Origin: Candidatus Woesebacteria bacterium
GTDB lineage: Bacteria > Patescibacteriota > Microgenomatia > UBA1406 > GWC2-37-13
Reading direction: 5' to 3'
Assembly: GCA_020429045.1 (NCBI GenBank)
Contig: JAGQLS010000010.1
Coordinates: 1-50,323 of the forward strand
DNA length: 50,323 nucleotides
Position numbers and translations under genes: made by a program
Notes under the pieces: generated by a model
What the model saw: the letters and a program-made list of their open reading frames with translations, nothing else
Databases searched by the model: none
What the model was told of the DNA's origin: nothing
Part shown: piece after piece, positions 36,344-45,006 of the stretch
How the letters are laid out: each line of letters begins with the position of its first letter
Position numbering within the stretch: the first letter of the stretch is position 1

Positions 36344-37153
36344 ATGGATAATAACAATATGGACCTGGATCCAAACAATGTTCCTTTTGGAGAAATAGTT
36401 TAAACAGTTGGTGTTTACGAAATTTATTCACGACGAGATTCTAGACTAGGCCTTCAAGCTGCTACAATAATGATGCATAAGGTAGATGAAGTTTTTAGAA
36501 CTGTTGGGATTAATATTAGTAAAGAAAACAGACTGTTACATACGGTTTTGTACAATCCTGAAACGAAAGATTATATTGGTATAGGAGTCCATCCCAAAAC
36601 TTTAGATCCAGACAATTCTGATCAACTTAGCAGAATGGTATCAGTTTATTTACCAGATTGTGAATTAACAGCCCATATTTCATACGCACGCCAAGAAGGT
36701 GATGATGTTCTTATTCATCCATCTTTCTTAGGTCTTAAGACTGATGATTACAGTTTACAATGCTGGACTGATAAATATAGAACATATAGCAGCACTAGAG
36801 AAAAGCTTGAGAAAGCTCCAAATATAGTTGATGCCACAACTCGAATAATTGATCGAGTTTCTGGAAAATTTGTTGATCCATTTGAATTACTATGCGGAAG
36901 TTTATCTGAATCTCAGCTTATTAAAAAATTTCTAGGAACAAATGTTGTTGTTGATCAGGAAGCTAAAATCGTATTAAAATTAAGTGTAGGAGAAGATAGC
37001 CAACAACATAAAAGATATGTTCGTTCTATATTACAAGAATATCAATATGATGAAGTATTAGAAAAAGCTCTAAAAGGTTTACGTAATAAAATTTGGTTTG
37101 AATCTTTTTATAGTCTTCCAAAAAGATTAAAAGAAGCCTCACAAGAAAAATAG
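36344..37153 (+). pseudogene. Unknown soluble protein interrupted by an in-frame TAA
   Basis: From the ATG at 36344 the frame reads 19 codons (MDNNNMDLDPNNVPFGEIV), a TAA at 36401-36403, then 249 more codons in the same frame (TVGVYEIYSRRDSRLGLQAA and on). An internal ATG at 36470 could restart translation and give 227 residues. The family is not recognised; the product is soluble with a charged helical C-terminus (LPKRLKEASQEK). The gene is AT-rich. The -10 box at 36331 fits the promoter spacing seen elsewhere in the window, which argues the longer form was once expressed. Loss of function by a CAA-to-TAA change is the simplest reading. Confidence 0.65.
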
Positions 37154-37258
37154 ATAAGTAAATTATTACCCTGCATTACAAGTGAATTCACATTCTTCAT
37201 TATCCTCATTCTACAATCTTCTTACTTAAAGTCTTAAAAAGTGGTCGTTCTAATACAA

Positions 37259-37333
37259 TTTTTACCGGGAATGGTACTTTTTATCAAACTACCGGAATTC
37301 CGGTAAAATGTATTTATTCTATTTTCCGGTAAT
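37259..37333. repeat. Cluster of CCGG-centred inverted repeats
   Basis: TACCGGAATTCCGGTA (37290-37305) is a perfect 16-bp palindrome. TTTTACCGG at 37260-37268 and CCGGTAAAA at 37300-37308 form a second inverted pair, and TTTTCCGGTAAT follows at 37322-37333. They sit between two convergent genes, so they may be a bidirectional terminator, a protein-binding array or an inserted element. Confidence 0.55.
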
Positions 37334-37344
37334 CAATTGTAAGT

Positions 37345-38016
37345 TTATCCTTTCTTTAACAAAGAAAATCGTTTGAAAGTTGGGCAAAATGAACCTCCTC
37401 CTTGGACAAATTTGAATCTTGCCTTATTTATTATATCTTCAATAGCGTTCATATGGTGAACATGAATAATTACATCTAAATAGTGTTTGCAAATAAAAAC
37501 TCGTATTATATCTACCATTTTCCCGAAAAAAGAACTGCTGGCAAATGCTCGGGTGGTAGCAAAACCATCTTTCCTAAGCAGTCGCCTCCATTCTTTCATA
37601 AGTAATAAGAGGTCCTTACTATTGAAATATTCAAAAAATCCATCTGTTTCTATGAAGTCAATTGACTCTGATATTAAACTAGTTTTTTTTGCATCTGCTT
37701 TGATGTATTCAATGTCTGCTTTTGGAAATAGTTTTGTAAGTAATTTTTTACTTTCTGTAAGTTGCATTTCGGAAATATCAAGTATGATGATTTTCGCTTG
37801 GTTGTTTTTTGAGAGAACGAAATCTACAAAAATTGAGGATGTTCTTTCTCCACTTGTGCCACAAAGCATCGCAGTAAAATCTTTTTTGAAAAAATCGGGG
37901 TGATATTTTATTTTATTGAAGTCATCTATGCACTTTTGATATGTCCATCGTAAGTATGTTTCCCAAAAGGGATTGTGCGTGAACAATTGAAAACGTGTGT
38001 AGTATTTATTGTTCAT
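37345..38016 (-). CDS. Class I SAM-dependent methyltransferase
   Basis: The 223-residue product shows the Rossmann-type methyltransferase order: motif I AMLCGTSGERTSSIFVDF (a divergent glycine loop), motif II IIILDISEMQL with the ribose-binding Asp, IEYIKADAKKT, and motif IV region SIDFIETDGFFEYF, followed by MKEWRRLLRKDGFATTR. The substrate cannot be told; a sugar or lipid in the glycan pathway is possible given the neighbours. It is AT-rich. No clear -10 box is found close to the ATG. Confidence 0.75.
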   Translation of the reverse strand: MNNKYYTRFQLFTHNPFWETYLRWTYQKCIDDFNKIKYHPDFFKKDFTAMLCGTSGERTSSIFVDFVLSKNNQAKIIILDISEMQLTESKKLLTKLFPKADIEYIKADAKKTSLISESIDFIETDGFFEYFNSKDLLLLMKEWRRLLRKDGFATTRAFASSSFFGKMVDIIRVFICKHYLDVIIHVHHMNAIEDIINKARFKFVQGGGSFCPTFKRFSLLKKG

Positions 38017-38039
38017 GAAAACATTTCTTTAAAACATAG

Positions 38040-38240
38040 TTAAATAATGCATAAAAAAACAATTATTTTATTCTTTCGTTCTTTATAATATTGTGCTAGA
38101 AGAAAAATTATGCTTACTGCTCCAAGAATTATTGGATAAGAAGGTAAATCAGAATAACCTTTTGTAATAACATCTCCGATTGCAAAAAATAGATATACAA
38201 ATATGCCAAGATTATATCCAACCTTCAGGTATTTGACCAA
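38040..38240 (-). CDS. Possible small two-helix membrane protein
   Basis: This frame of 66 codons encodes two hydrophobic segments (LGIFVYLFFAIGDVI and PIILGAVSIIFLLAQYY) and a basic loop. It has no ATG; a TTG at 38240 is the only start and overlaps the upstream gene's end by 29 bases. GAAGG lies inside the frame rather than before it. It may be real through translational coupling or may be chance. Confidence 0.4.
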   Translation of the reverse strand: MVKYLKVGYNLGIFVYLFFAIGDVITKGYSDLPSYPIILGAVSIIFLLAQYYKERKNKIIVFLCII

Positions 38241-39057
38241 AGCGAAAATTTAAAAAAGTAAAAAAACGATTTTCATTGTAATCTAAAGAACTAATATATT
38301 CTTGTTTTTCATTTTCATCAAGTTGTTTATAATTGGAATTTTCAAATATTCTCGTTCTGTATTTTTGAAACGAACGAAAAAAAAATCCACCCATTACGTT
38401 TAATCTTACTTTCACTAAAGATTCTATTGCACTCTTTAATGGAATATTTTGATCTGCTAGTCTTTCTATTCTAGAAATTATAGGTTCAACTGCTTGACCT
38501 ATACAAAAGCCGGAAAGATGAAAAACATAATAAATGGTAAGAATTTGTGATATGTCAGCTGTTGATTCAGTCCTTTCAATTTCATCAAGCGATTTATTAA
38601 TATCAGTTAAATTTACTGGCTTTTGCCAAACGTCAACCTTTACACCAGGCAATTTTTGACTAATCCTTTCTTCTAATAATCTTTGAGCTGGGTCGTCTTC
38701 TAATTCTGTTACCAAAGAAATATCTATATCGCTGGACTCTATGGCTTGACCAACCACTATTGAACCACCAAAAAAAACTGTTATCTTGTGCCCTTCGCTT
38801 TCCAAACCAGTTAAAATTTCTATTAAGGCATTTTTTCTTCGTTTATTTTCATCTGTTTCAAATTTGCTATAAATTCTCTCAATAGTACGTAAACAATTAG
38901 TAGCGGTTTTTAAGTCAATATTGCTTTTTGGTTTATTTTCGCTATCTATTCTCAAAGTTGTGGAATATCGAATATTAGGATTATTACTAGTTATTTGTTC
39001 TACTAAATCAACATCAACATTGGAAGGATTAATTTCTGATAAATTTGAGTCTGTCAT
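38212..39057 (-). CDS. Nucleotidyltransferase-domain protein (pol-beta superfamily)
   Basis: This protein of about 281 residues has the core VFFGGSIVVGQAIESSDIDI: the G-[GS] turn followed by the D-x-D metal site, with a third Asp in VKVDVW. The C-terminal half is helical (RIERLADQNIPLKSAIESLV). Such proteins transfer nucleotides to proteins, RNA or small molecules; relatives include MNT-type antitoxins and aminoglycoside nucleotidyltransferases. No HEPN partner is obvious next to it. The ATG at 39057 is preferred. A GTG at 39081 overlapping the upstream stop (GTGA) is an alternative. The gene is AT-rich compared with the glycosyltransferase upstream. Confidence 0.75.
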   Translation of the reverse strand: MTDSNLSEINPSNVDVDLVEQITSNNPNIRYSTTLRIDSENKPKSNIDLKTATNCLRTIERIYSKFETDENKRRKNALIEILTGLESEGHKITVFFGGSIVVGQAIESSDIDISLVTELEDDPAQRLLEERISQKLPGVKVDVWQKPVNLTDINKSLDEIERTESTADISQILTIYYVFHLSGFCIGQAVEPIISRIERLADQNIPLKSAIESLVKVRLNVMGGFFFRSFQKYRTRIFENSNYKQLDENEKQEYISSLDYNENRFFTFLNFRFGQIPEGWI

Positions 39058-39077
39058 AATAAATATAATTAGTCTTT

Positions 39078-40592
39078 TCACCTCTGACTCACCCAGTCGT
39101 CGATGAGAGGATCGTGAGGAACGTTTTGTTCCTCCTCAGACAATAGGTACTTTTCAAGTCTAAACCCACCGTTAAGCTCGTAGGTCTCATCTGCTGGGCG
39201 GGTCAGACCCATCTGCCACTGCCGGAAATACGTACCATTGAGCTCTGGTTTATCTTTGGGCGGAGGCTCGTACACGATGAATGTTTCTGGCAGCTTGGTG
39301 CTAAAGTGCATAGTTTTGTCTGGATACAGCGTACTTGCATAAAGTGCCGCGTATTTGGGCGCGTACGCATAAATATCTGGTGCGTAGACAAACACCCCGA
39401 CATCCTGAGTATCAGCGTGCTCGTAAATCGCCTTGCCAACTGCAAGCTGGAACTTCCACGATTTGTGTTCGTTTTGAAACGCCTCTACTCCTTGTGCACG
39501 TTTGTGGAAATACGAAATGTTGGCAAGAAGAATAACGATCAGTAAAACGTGCATGACTTTTTTGTTTGTATGTTCATAGAGTGCGGTAAAAAAAAGCAAC
39601 GGGAAAAACAATAACGAAATGAACTCGTGATTGAGCACAAACCCGCTGTGTACAAATGAAATCAAATAAAACCCACCGTACAAAAACAAAACGATGGAAA
39701 GGATTTCGGTGTGTTTCTTTTTTTTAGTAAAAATACTGCCTGAAACAAAGGCCATGAATAACGTGCCCAAGATGTTGAAGTCCGAAAGCACACCAGGCAA
39801 AAAACCAGCACCCGTCGTGAAGGCGACAACCATTCTATTTTTGGCGCGGTCGTACAAACTCGGGATGTAACGTAACTCGTCGCCATGGAAATGGTTGATC
39901 ACCGCTTGCGTTTGCAAAAAACCGTGCCGCACTTCAAAGACGATGAAGGTTGAAAGTGGGATAAGAATGATGAGCATTGAAAAAAGATGTGTATATTTTT
40001 TGTGGCGCACTACTTCTTTCAATAAAAATAATGTGACAAGAATAGTCATCGGGATACCGATTGCAAGCTGAAATTGTACAATCAACCCTGCAACGAAAAA
40101 CATAAGAAGCGCATGCAACATCTTGTGCGTTTTGAAATAACGATACATTGCATACACGAGGATCGGAATCATAAACGTGGCACCTACGGGATTATAAAAT
40201 TCTTGCACATACTGCATAAGCACAGTCACACAAAGCAGAGAAAAAATGAGCGCGCCACCTTTCCCAATAATATCCTTGAAGAGGAAGTAATACAACCCAG
40301 GAAATATAAGAGAACACAATACCCAAAACCAGCCAACAACAACTGGGTTGCCGTGGCCAAGGACAAATGCCGGATAGTTGAAGTAAAACCACAAGGGTCC
40401 GTGAAAGAGACCCTTCCAATCAGCGCGAGGACCAACGAGCGTGATGCCCGCTCTCTGCATGTCGTGCATGACGATGAAGTCACGCGCGATGTCGGTATGA
40501 AATCCGATGTCGCCGTGCATTTGGTACTGGATGCCAAAGTAAAAAATGATGCCGGTTAATATTACGAGGATGAGACTGGTCAGTTTTGACAT
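39078..40592 (-). CDS. GT-C-type membrane glycosyltransferase, DQxRD family
   Basis: This 504-residue multi-span protein has an outside loop IGFHTDIARDFIVMHDMQRA, then ITLVGPRADWKGLFHGPLWF, parallel to 43483-45006 (YDQGRD ... IGPTTGIMGLFHGAWWYY) and 15149-16630. The Asp in this loop is the likely catalytic base by analogy with ArnT/PMT enzymes. Later segments (EVRHGFLQTQAVINHF) match FEVKNNFSQTRTLLSF in the paralogue at 43483. A soluble C-terminal region of about 120 residues with a proline-rich stretch (YEPPPKDKPELNG) follows the last helix. A TATAAT box is found 12 bases upstream. Confidence 0.82.
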   Translation of the reverse strand: MSKLTSLILVILTGIIFYFGIQYQMHGDIGFHTDIARDFIVMHDMQRAGITLVGPRADWKGLFHGPLWFYFNYPAFVLGHGNPVVVGWFWVLCSLIFPGLYYFLFKDIIGKGGALIFSLLCVTVLMQYVQEFYNPVGATFMIPILVYAMYRYFKTHKMLHALLMFFVAGLIVQFQLAIGIPMTILVTLFLLKEVVRHKKYTHLFSMLIILIPLSTFIVFEVRHGFLQTQAVINHFHGDELRYIPSLYDRAKNRMVVAFTTGAGFLPGVLSDFNILGTLFMAFVSGSIFTKKKKHTEILSIVLFLYGGFYLISFVHSGFVLNHEFISLLFFPLLFFTALYEHTNKKVMHVLLIVILLANISYFHKRAQGVEAFQNEHKSWKFQLAVGKAIYEHADTQDVGVFVYAPDIYAYAPKYAALYASTLYPDKTMHFSTKLPETFIVYEPPPKDKPELNGTYFRQWQMGLTRPADETYELNGGFRLEKYLLSEEEQNVPHDPLIDDWVSQR

Positions 40593-40604
40593 AGTAACTA
40601 TAGT

Positions 40605-40610
40605 ATTATA
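40605..40610 (-). promoter_or_regulatory. -10 box (TATAAT) for the gene 39078-40592
   Basis: It lies 12 bases before the ATG on the minus strand. A second candidate (TATAGT, 40597-40602) is only 4 bases away. Confidence 0.4.
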
Positions 40611-40679
40611 CTTATGATGTGATTTTGGACTACAAATCTTTTTCTTATTGTATTATAACTCGCTTGATACACATATTAT

Positions 40680-40840
40680 CCATCCTTCGGTCACGTTTTA
40701 CGTTTCAAGCTAAAAGTTCTTTCTTATTCGCTTGATACGCTTTTTGCTCGCCGCTTCACCCCTCGGGAGAACCCAAGCGATTGCTCGCAAAAAGGCATCT
40801 TCGCTTCACGTTATACGTTTTTCACTTTTTGTTTTTCGTT
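40680..40840. repeat. Degenerate intergenic repeat tract with interrupted hairpin
   Basis: The tract contains ACGTTTTACGTTTCAAGC, an interrupted inverted repeat (CTTTTTGC at about 40738 with GCAAAAAG at about 40787), and a 25-base segment at 40797-40821 shared in inverted orientation with 46898-46922. The 3' end of the next gene runs into this tract. Confidence 0.55.
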
Positions 40841-41953
40841 GTTAGTTGTTACCTGTAAATTTTTTCTACTTTTTTTGTTCATTCTCTTTTTATACAGCAC
40901 ATACACGACGTTTATCGCTGCAAAGATAAAAATAATCGTATTTTTGAAGTCAACACCGCCAACCTTTTCCCACGTGCCGTAACGGATCAGTGGATAATTC
41001 GAAAGAAGCAATCCTAAAAATAAAAAATCTAAATCTTCGATACTATGCGGAAACACGGGTAAAAAAGCAAAAAAAATGAGGAAATACCACGCAAGGAGCG
41101 CATTCGCACTGACAAGGTACAAAACGATGGCAACTTGCACAATCAGGACGAAATATTTTGTGCGTCTTTCTTTATACATAAACCCGAGAAATGGCAGGGA
41201 AATAAACTTAATAAGACCCGAGCCAAGCAATACGAAGAACGCTTTTATTCGAGAACCATGCTTTTTCTGCAGAAGATACATGCCAACAAGCGCAAGAGCG
41301 ACTGCAATAAGGTCGTTGTGTGCGTTTATCAATCCTTCGACGATGACAAATGGATGCAGAGCAAATATAAGTGCAGAACGTTTGTCAAGTTTTTGCAAAC
41401 TCCACACGCCTAATAAGTAAAACATAGCATTCATCAGCTTGAACGAAAAAAAGTTGAGAATAAAGACATGCATGCTCAAAAATGAAGGAATGAAGGAAAG
41501 GACAAGGTATGCCGGTCCGTACGGATAGGTGCGGTGAATCCAATGCATGAATCGTATCCATGGATCGGCCATAAATTCATTGGGTGCGTGCAAATAAGGG
41601 TTCTGATGATAAAATGTAAAAATTTTCGCGTCAAAAATGTAGTTGAACAGGTCGTGCGATAAAAAAGGATAGGAGACGATAGTTACACAGACGACCCCAA
41701 GAGCAAGATGAAAAGGATTATGTGGAATTTTTTTCGTGCGGGTGATGAAGAAATAGATCATAAACAAAAGAAGAGTGAGAAAAAGAAACATATTAGTCGA
41801 GGTTGGTCGTTGCAAATACCCAAAATTGATAAATGCGCCTTGTATCTCCTGCCACCACGAAGCATTAATAAGTGTCAAGTTCGGGTCAATAAGCGAGAAC
41901 GAATAGATTGAAAGTCCGGCAAGTGAAATAAAAAAAAGAATCAATGGTAACAT
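40811..41953 (-). CDS. GT87/MptB-like polyprenyl-phosphomannose-dependent mannosyltransferase
   Basis: This 380-residue multi-span protein has an outside loop SHDLFNYIFDAKIFTFYHQN followed by PYLHAPNEF and HRTYPYGPAYLVLSFIP. The D-x-x-x-Y plus N-P-Y and Y-P-Y-G-P pattern is typical of the GT87 and mycobacterial MptA/MptB-type alpha-mannosyltransferases. The last 20 residues (RKNLQVTTNNEKQKVKNV) are polar and coded by repeat-like DNA, so the C-terminus may have been altered by repeat invasion. It follows the gene at 41956 with only 2 bases between them, so the two are cotranscribed. Confidence 0.8.
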   Translation of the reverse strand: MLPLILFFISLAGLSIYSFSLIDPNLTLINASWWQEIQGAFINFGYLQRPTSTNMFLFLTLLLFMIYFFITRTKKIPHNPFHLALGVVCVTIVSYPFLSHDLFNYIFDAKIFTFYHQNPYLHAPNEFMADPWIRFMHWIHRTYPYGPAYLVLSFIPSFLSMHVFILNFFSFKLMNAMFYLLGVWSLQKLDKRSALIFALHPFVIVEGLINAHNDLIAVALALVGMYLLQKKHGSRIKAFFVLLGSGLIKFISLPFLGFMYKERRTKYFVLIVQVAIVLYLVSANALLAWYFLIFFAFLPVFPHSIEDLDFLFLGLLLSNYPLIRYGTWEKVGGVDFKNTIIFIFAAINVVYVLYKKRMNKKSRKNLQVTTNNEKQKVKNV

Positions 41954-41955
41954 AA

Positions 41956-43530
41956 TTATTTTTTCGAAATAAGCGAGAACGAATCGTTTCTTTTTATTAC
42001 GGCGATGTCTTGGTGTGTTTTGAGATATTGGTCGAGAATGTCATTTTTAACCATCATGATGGCATCTGGGGCTTGCGCAAAAGCTTCTTCAACGGTTTTT
42101 TCCGGCGTCTCGAGACGATTGTAAATAACCACTTCTTTGTCTGCATAAAATGACACAATGGGAAAAAAGTCTAAATCGGCGAGGATGCGCGCGTTGGGCA
42201 GTTGCTTTGCGTATTGAGCAATGGCCGTCTCGTTGGGTACATAGTGCGATGTGGGAAAGACTTCGTAATAAAATGTTTTTATTTGTAACAAAGCAATACC
42301 GATAAAAAATAACATATAGATACCATCCCAAAAATAGTTCTTGGATATTTTTACATATGTCTTGGTGAGGTGTTTTGTGTAACGATCGGTTATGCTCTTT
42401 ACTATTTTAAGACAGAAATATGTTATGCGCGCGGTGATGAGTGCAAGGGGTACATATACCGGTATGAGGTGCCAAATCTGTGTTTGATCTGTTGTGAGGA
42501 ACGGATACAAAATAACTAAATTCCACAGTACAAGGCCGGTATCGGCGTGTAAGATAGACGTGCAGTTTTTGTCAAATGATTTTTTTGAGTGCTTTGATGA
42601 AAACCACGATTTGATTTGCTTCTGTGCAAGAACAAGAATATGAATAATTATGACCACGCTTGAACCAACCCACACTTTGTACCACTTACGCACACCCATG
42701 TGTAGATAAAATAATGGCAGCTGCCAATTGAGCCTCAAAAATTGCCCGAGATGATCTTTTGCGAGCGCTCCTCTTGATCCGATGCGTACAAAATGAAATT
42801 CATAAAACCCCGGATAAGTATGAAGATGATAGAAATACCACGGCAATACAATGACTCCCCATGCAACAAGTCCCGCAATAAGAAAGGTCAGCACCTTCAA
42901 TACTGATTGTTTTTTGAAAAAAATGGGGAACATAAACCACACAATAGGAACGATCGCCGAAACGCCAACCAATGTTTTGGTCATAATGAGAAGTCCAAAC
43001 GAAATCATGGTTGGCACAAACCATGCGATGCTTGATTTCGTACGCATCGCACTGTAGAGAGAAAAAATATAGAAAAAAATAAATGGTGCGTCGAGATTGC
43101 CCGATCGAACCCGTATGACATACCAAACGCATGTATTCAAGATGATGGCCGCAGCAAAACCAATAGCTTTCTTTTTATACAATCGAACGGCTGTTGCATA
43201 GAGAAAAATTGATGACAATACTCCCAAAAAAGCGTTCAAAGCGCGCGTCGAAAATACGCTGATACCAAACAATTTGTACATCGTGGACAAAAGAATGAAA
43301 CCAAAAGGAGGATGGTCAAAAAAATGTTTGCCGTTGAACATAAGATCGCGCATGTTGCCAGTTCGATACATCTCCCGCGCGATTGACCCATACCACGCCT
43401 CGTCCCAGCTCGTGAGTGGCAGCCAATCCAATCGGAAAAAAAATAGCCAAGCGGAGAAAGCGATGATACAATAAAGGAATATATGTTGAGAAAGATGCTT
43501 ATAAATGCGAAGAAATATATCCGATCTCAT
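41956..43530 (-). CDS. ArnT-like GT-C membrane glycosyltransferase
   Basis: This 524-residue protein has an outside loop LTSWDEAWYGSIAREMYRTG followed by GKHFFDHPPFGFILLSTMYK. W-D-E and D-H-P-P are the classic ArnT/PMT sequence features. STRALNAFLGVLSS and FGLLIMTKTLVG follow the expected order. A short soluble tail ends in SFSLISKK. The ATG at 43530 has a TACAAT box 6 bases upstream. Its first 48 bases overlap the divergent gene at 43483. It most likely transfers a sugar from a polyprenyl-phosphate donor to a lipid or glycan acceptor. Confidence 0.88.
   Translation of the reverse strand: MRSDIFLRIYKHLSQHIFLYCIIAFSAWLFFFRLDWLPLTSWDEAWYGSIAREMYRTGNMRDLMFNGKHFFDHPPFGFILLSTMYKLFGISVFSTRALNAFLGVLSSIFLYATAVRLYKKKAIGFAAAIILNTCVWYVIRVRSGNLDAPFIFFYIFSLYSAMRTKSSIAWFVPTMISFGLLIMTKTLVGVSAIVPIVWFMFPIFFKKQSVLKVLTFLIAGLVAWGVIVLPWYFYHLHTYPGFYEFHFVRIGSRGALAKDHLGQFLRLNWQLPLFYLHMGVRKWYKVWVGSSVVIIIHILVLAQKQIKSWFSSKHSKKSFDKNCTSILHADTGLVLWNLVILYPFLTTDQTQIWHLIPVYVPLALITARITYFCLKIVKSITDRYTKHLTKTYVKISKNYFWDGIYMLFFIGIALLQIKTFYYEVFPTSHYVPNETAIAQYAKQLPNARILADLDFFPIVSFYADKEVVIYNRLETPEKTVEEAFAQAPDAIMMVKNDILDQYLKTHQDIAVIKRNDSFSLISKK
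43467..43472 (+). promoter_or_regulatory. Extended -10 box (TGA-TACAAT) for the gene at 43483
   Basis: The box lies 10 bases before the ATG, and AAGGA lies between them. It is inside the opposite gene's coding sequence. Confidence 0.55.
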
Positions 43531-45006
43531 AAATGTATTGTACTATTGTTTGGGATCATAATACTAGGCTTTAGTTATTTTAGACTGCGACCAATATATT
43601 TTCAAACAGTAGCGTACACCTACGACCAGGGCCGCGACATGCTCAAAGCCGCAGAGATCGTGCTCTATAAAAACCCCACATTCATCGGTCCAACGACCGG
43701 CATCATGGGCCTTTTTCACGGAGCTTGGTGGTACTATTATCTTTCATTCGTCTTCCTGTTGACGGGAGGCGCACCGATTTACTTCTATGTTGGAAGCTTT
43801 ATCGTGCATACGGTAACGTTTGTAGCGATGTTTTGGTTTTTGCATAAATATTTCTCGACATATACCGCACTTGTTATTTCTCTCCTTGTTGCTGTTTCGC
43901 CCTACTTTATCAGTGCACATATTTTTATTGGAAACAATATTTTAGTATTGCCGTTTTTGGCATTGTTTTTGGGCGTACATTTTGTGCTTTTGGAAACGAT
44001 GCCAAAACAGAAAAGAAACCAAAAATTTCTGTTTCTTTTGGCAGGTTTGAGTCTTGGGCTTGTTGCAGAATTTGAATTTGCATTCGGACTTCTCCTAATT
44101 CCATTATATGTCATTCTTATTGCGATAACGAATCTGAAACAGATCATGATGAAACAAAAAAATATTCTGTACGTTCTTGGCGGTTTGCTTATTGTCTTCT
44201 TCCCCCGCATTCTTTTTGAGGTAAAAAATAATTTTTCACAGACGCGCACGTTGCTTTCCTTCATTACGCATCCTAAACTTTATGATCCCAAACCGTACAG
44301 CGAACTTCTGGTCGATCGAGCTTTCATGCTTATGAATTTTTATAGAAGCCTCTTTCCCAATTTGTTTACGCTGGTTATTGTTACTCTTTTTCTTGTATTT
44401 ACTGCTTTGTTTCTGGTCAAGACAAAAAAAGCTGTGTATAAAGATTTTTTTATGTTTGTTATCTATCTTATTTTTGGTTTGTTTGTAATGTCGGTTTTGT
44501 ATCGAGACAATTTCTGGGCAAATTATTACGAAGGCTTTCCCTATTTTTATCTTGCCCTTATTGCCGTATGTTTGGTAAACCTCCCAAAAAAGATAACGCG
44601 CGTTGTCTCGATTTTTTTCCTAGTGGTATTATTCTTTGTGCTCGGGCAAAAAATATATGGGTCGTTTGGTCAAGCGCCGGTATTTGACGGCCTTGTGAAA
44701 CAACAAACTGTTGTAGACTACGTGGTGAAACAATCGCCGCAGGAACTCGCCTGTGTGAGGGTGTATACCCCGCCGGTTATTCCCTACACGTACGACTATC
44801 TGTTCCAATTTAACGAGCGAAAGGGCACCGGTTTGCGAACCACAAAGGACTGGGTGGACGACGCGTGTTGGTTTATCATCGAATCGGACAGTTTTTTTGA
44901 ACGCCAACAAAACTGGATTAAAGAAAATGTGCCCCAACAAGGTACACGAATAAATCAAAAAATCATTGGTGATATCTCAATCGAATTATGGAAAGCCTCT
45001 CAGTAA
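43483..45006 (+). CDS. GT-C-type membrane glycosyltransferase, DQxRD family
   Basis: This 507-residue multi-span protein has an outside loop VAYTYDQGRDMLKAAEIVLY followed by TFIGPTTGIMGLFHGAWWYY. It is the clearest member of the D-Q-G-R-D plus GP family also found at 1-222, 15149 and 39078. FEVKNNFSQTRTLLSF and a soluble C-terminal domain with FNERKGTGLRTTKDWVDDAC also match. The start at 43483 has a -10 box and AAGGA close by; a second ATG at 43495 is possible. Its 3' end overlaps the next GT2 gene by 19 bases, so the two are probably coupled. Confidence 0.85.
   Translation: MLRKMLINAKKYIRSHKCIVLLFGIIILGFSYFRLRPIYFQTVAYTYDQGRDMLKAAEIVLYKNPTFIGPTTGIMGLFHGAWWYYYLSFVFLLTGGAPIYFYVGSFIVHTVTFVAMFWFLHKYFSTYTALVISLLVAVSPYFISAHIFIGNNILVLPFLALFLGVHFVLLETMPKQKRNQKFLFLLAGLSLGLVAEFEFAFGLLLIPLYVILIAITNLKQIMMKQKNILYVLGGLLIVFFPRILFEVKNNFSQTRTLLSFITHPKLYDPKPYSELLVDRAFMLMNFYRSLFPNLFTLVIVTLFLVFTALFLVKTKKAVYKDFFMFVIYLIFGLFVMSVLYRDNFWANYYEGFPYFYLALIAVCLVNLPKKITRVVSIFFLVVLFFVLGQKIYGSFGQAPVFDGLVKQQTVVDYVVKQSPQELACVRVYTPPVIPYTYDYLFQFNERKGTGLRTTKDWVDDACWFIIESDSFFERQQNWIKENVPQQGTRINQKIIGDISIELWKASQ
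43537..43542 (-). promoter_or_regulatory. -10 box (TACAAT) for the gene 41956-43530
   Basis: It lies 6 bases before the minus-strand ATG at 43530, within the opposite gene's coding sequence. Confidence 0.5.

Noticed and set aside
35118-36403. Alternative genetic code (UGA as glycine, as in Gracilibacteria)
   Set aside because: The two in-frame stops are TAG and TAA, each in a single gene. UGA is used as a normal stop elsewhere, for example at the ends of atpA and atpD.
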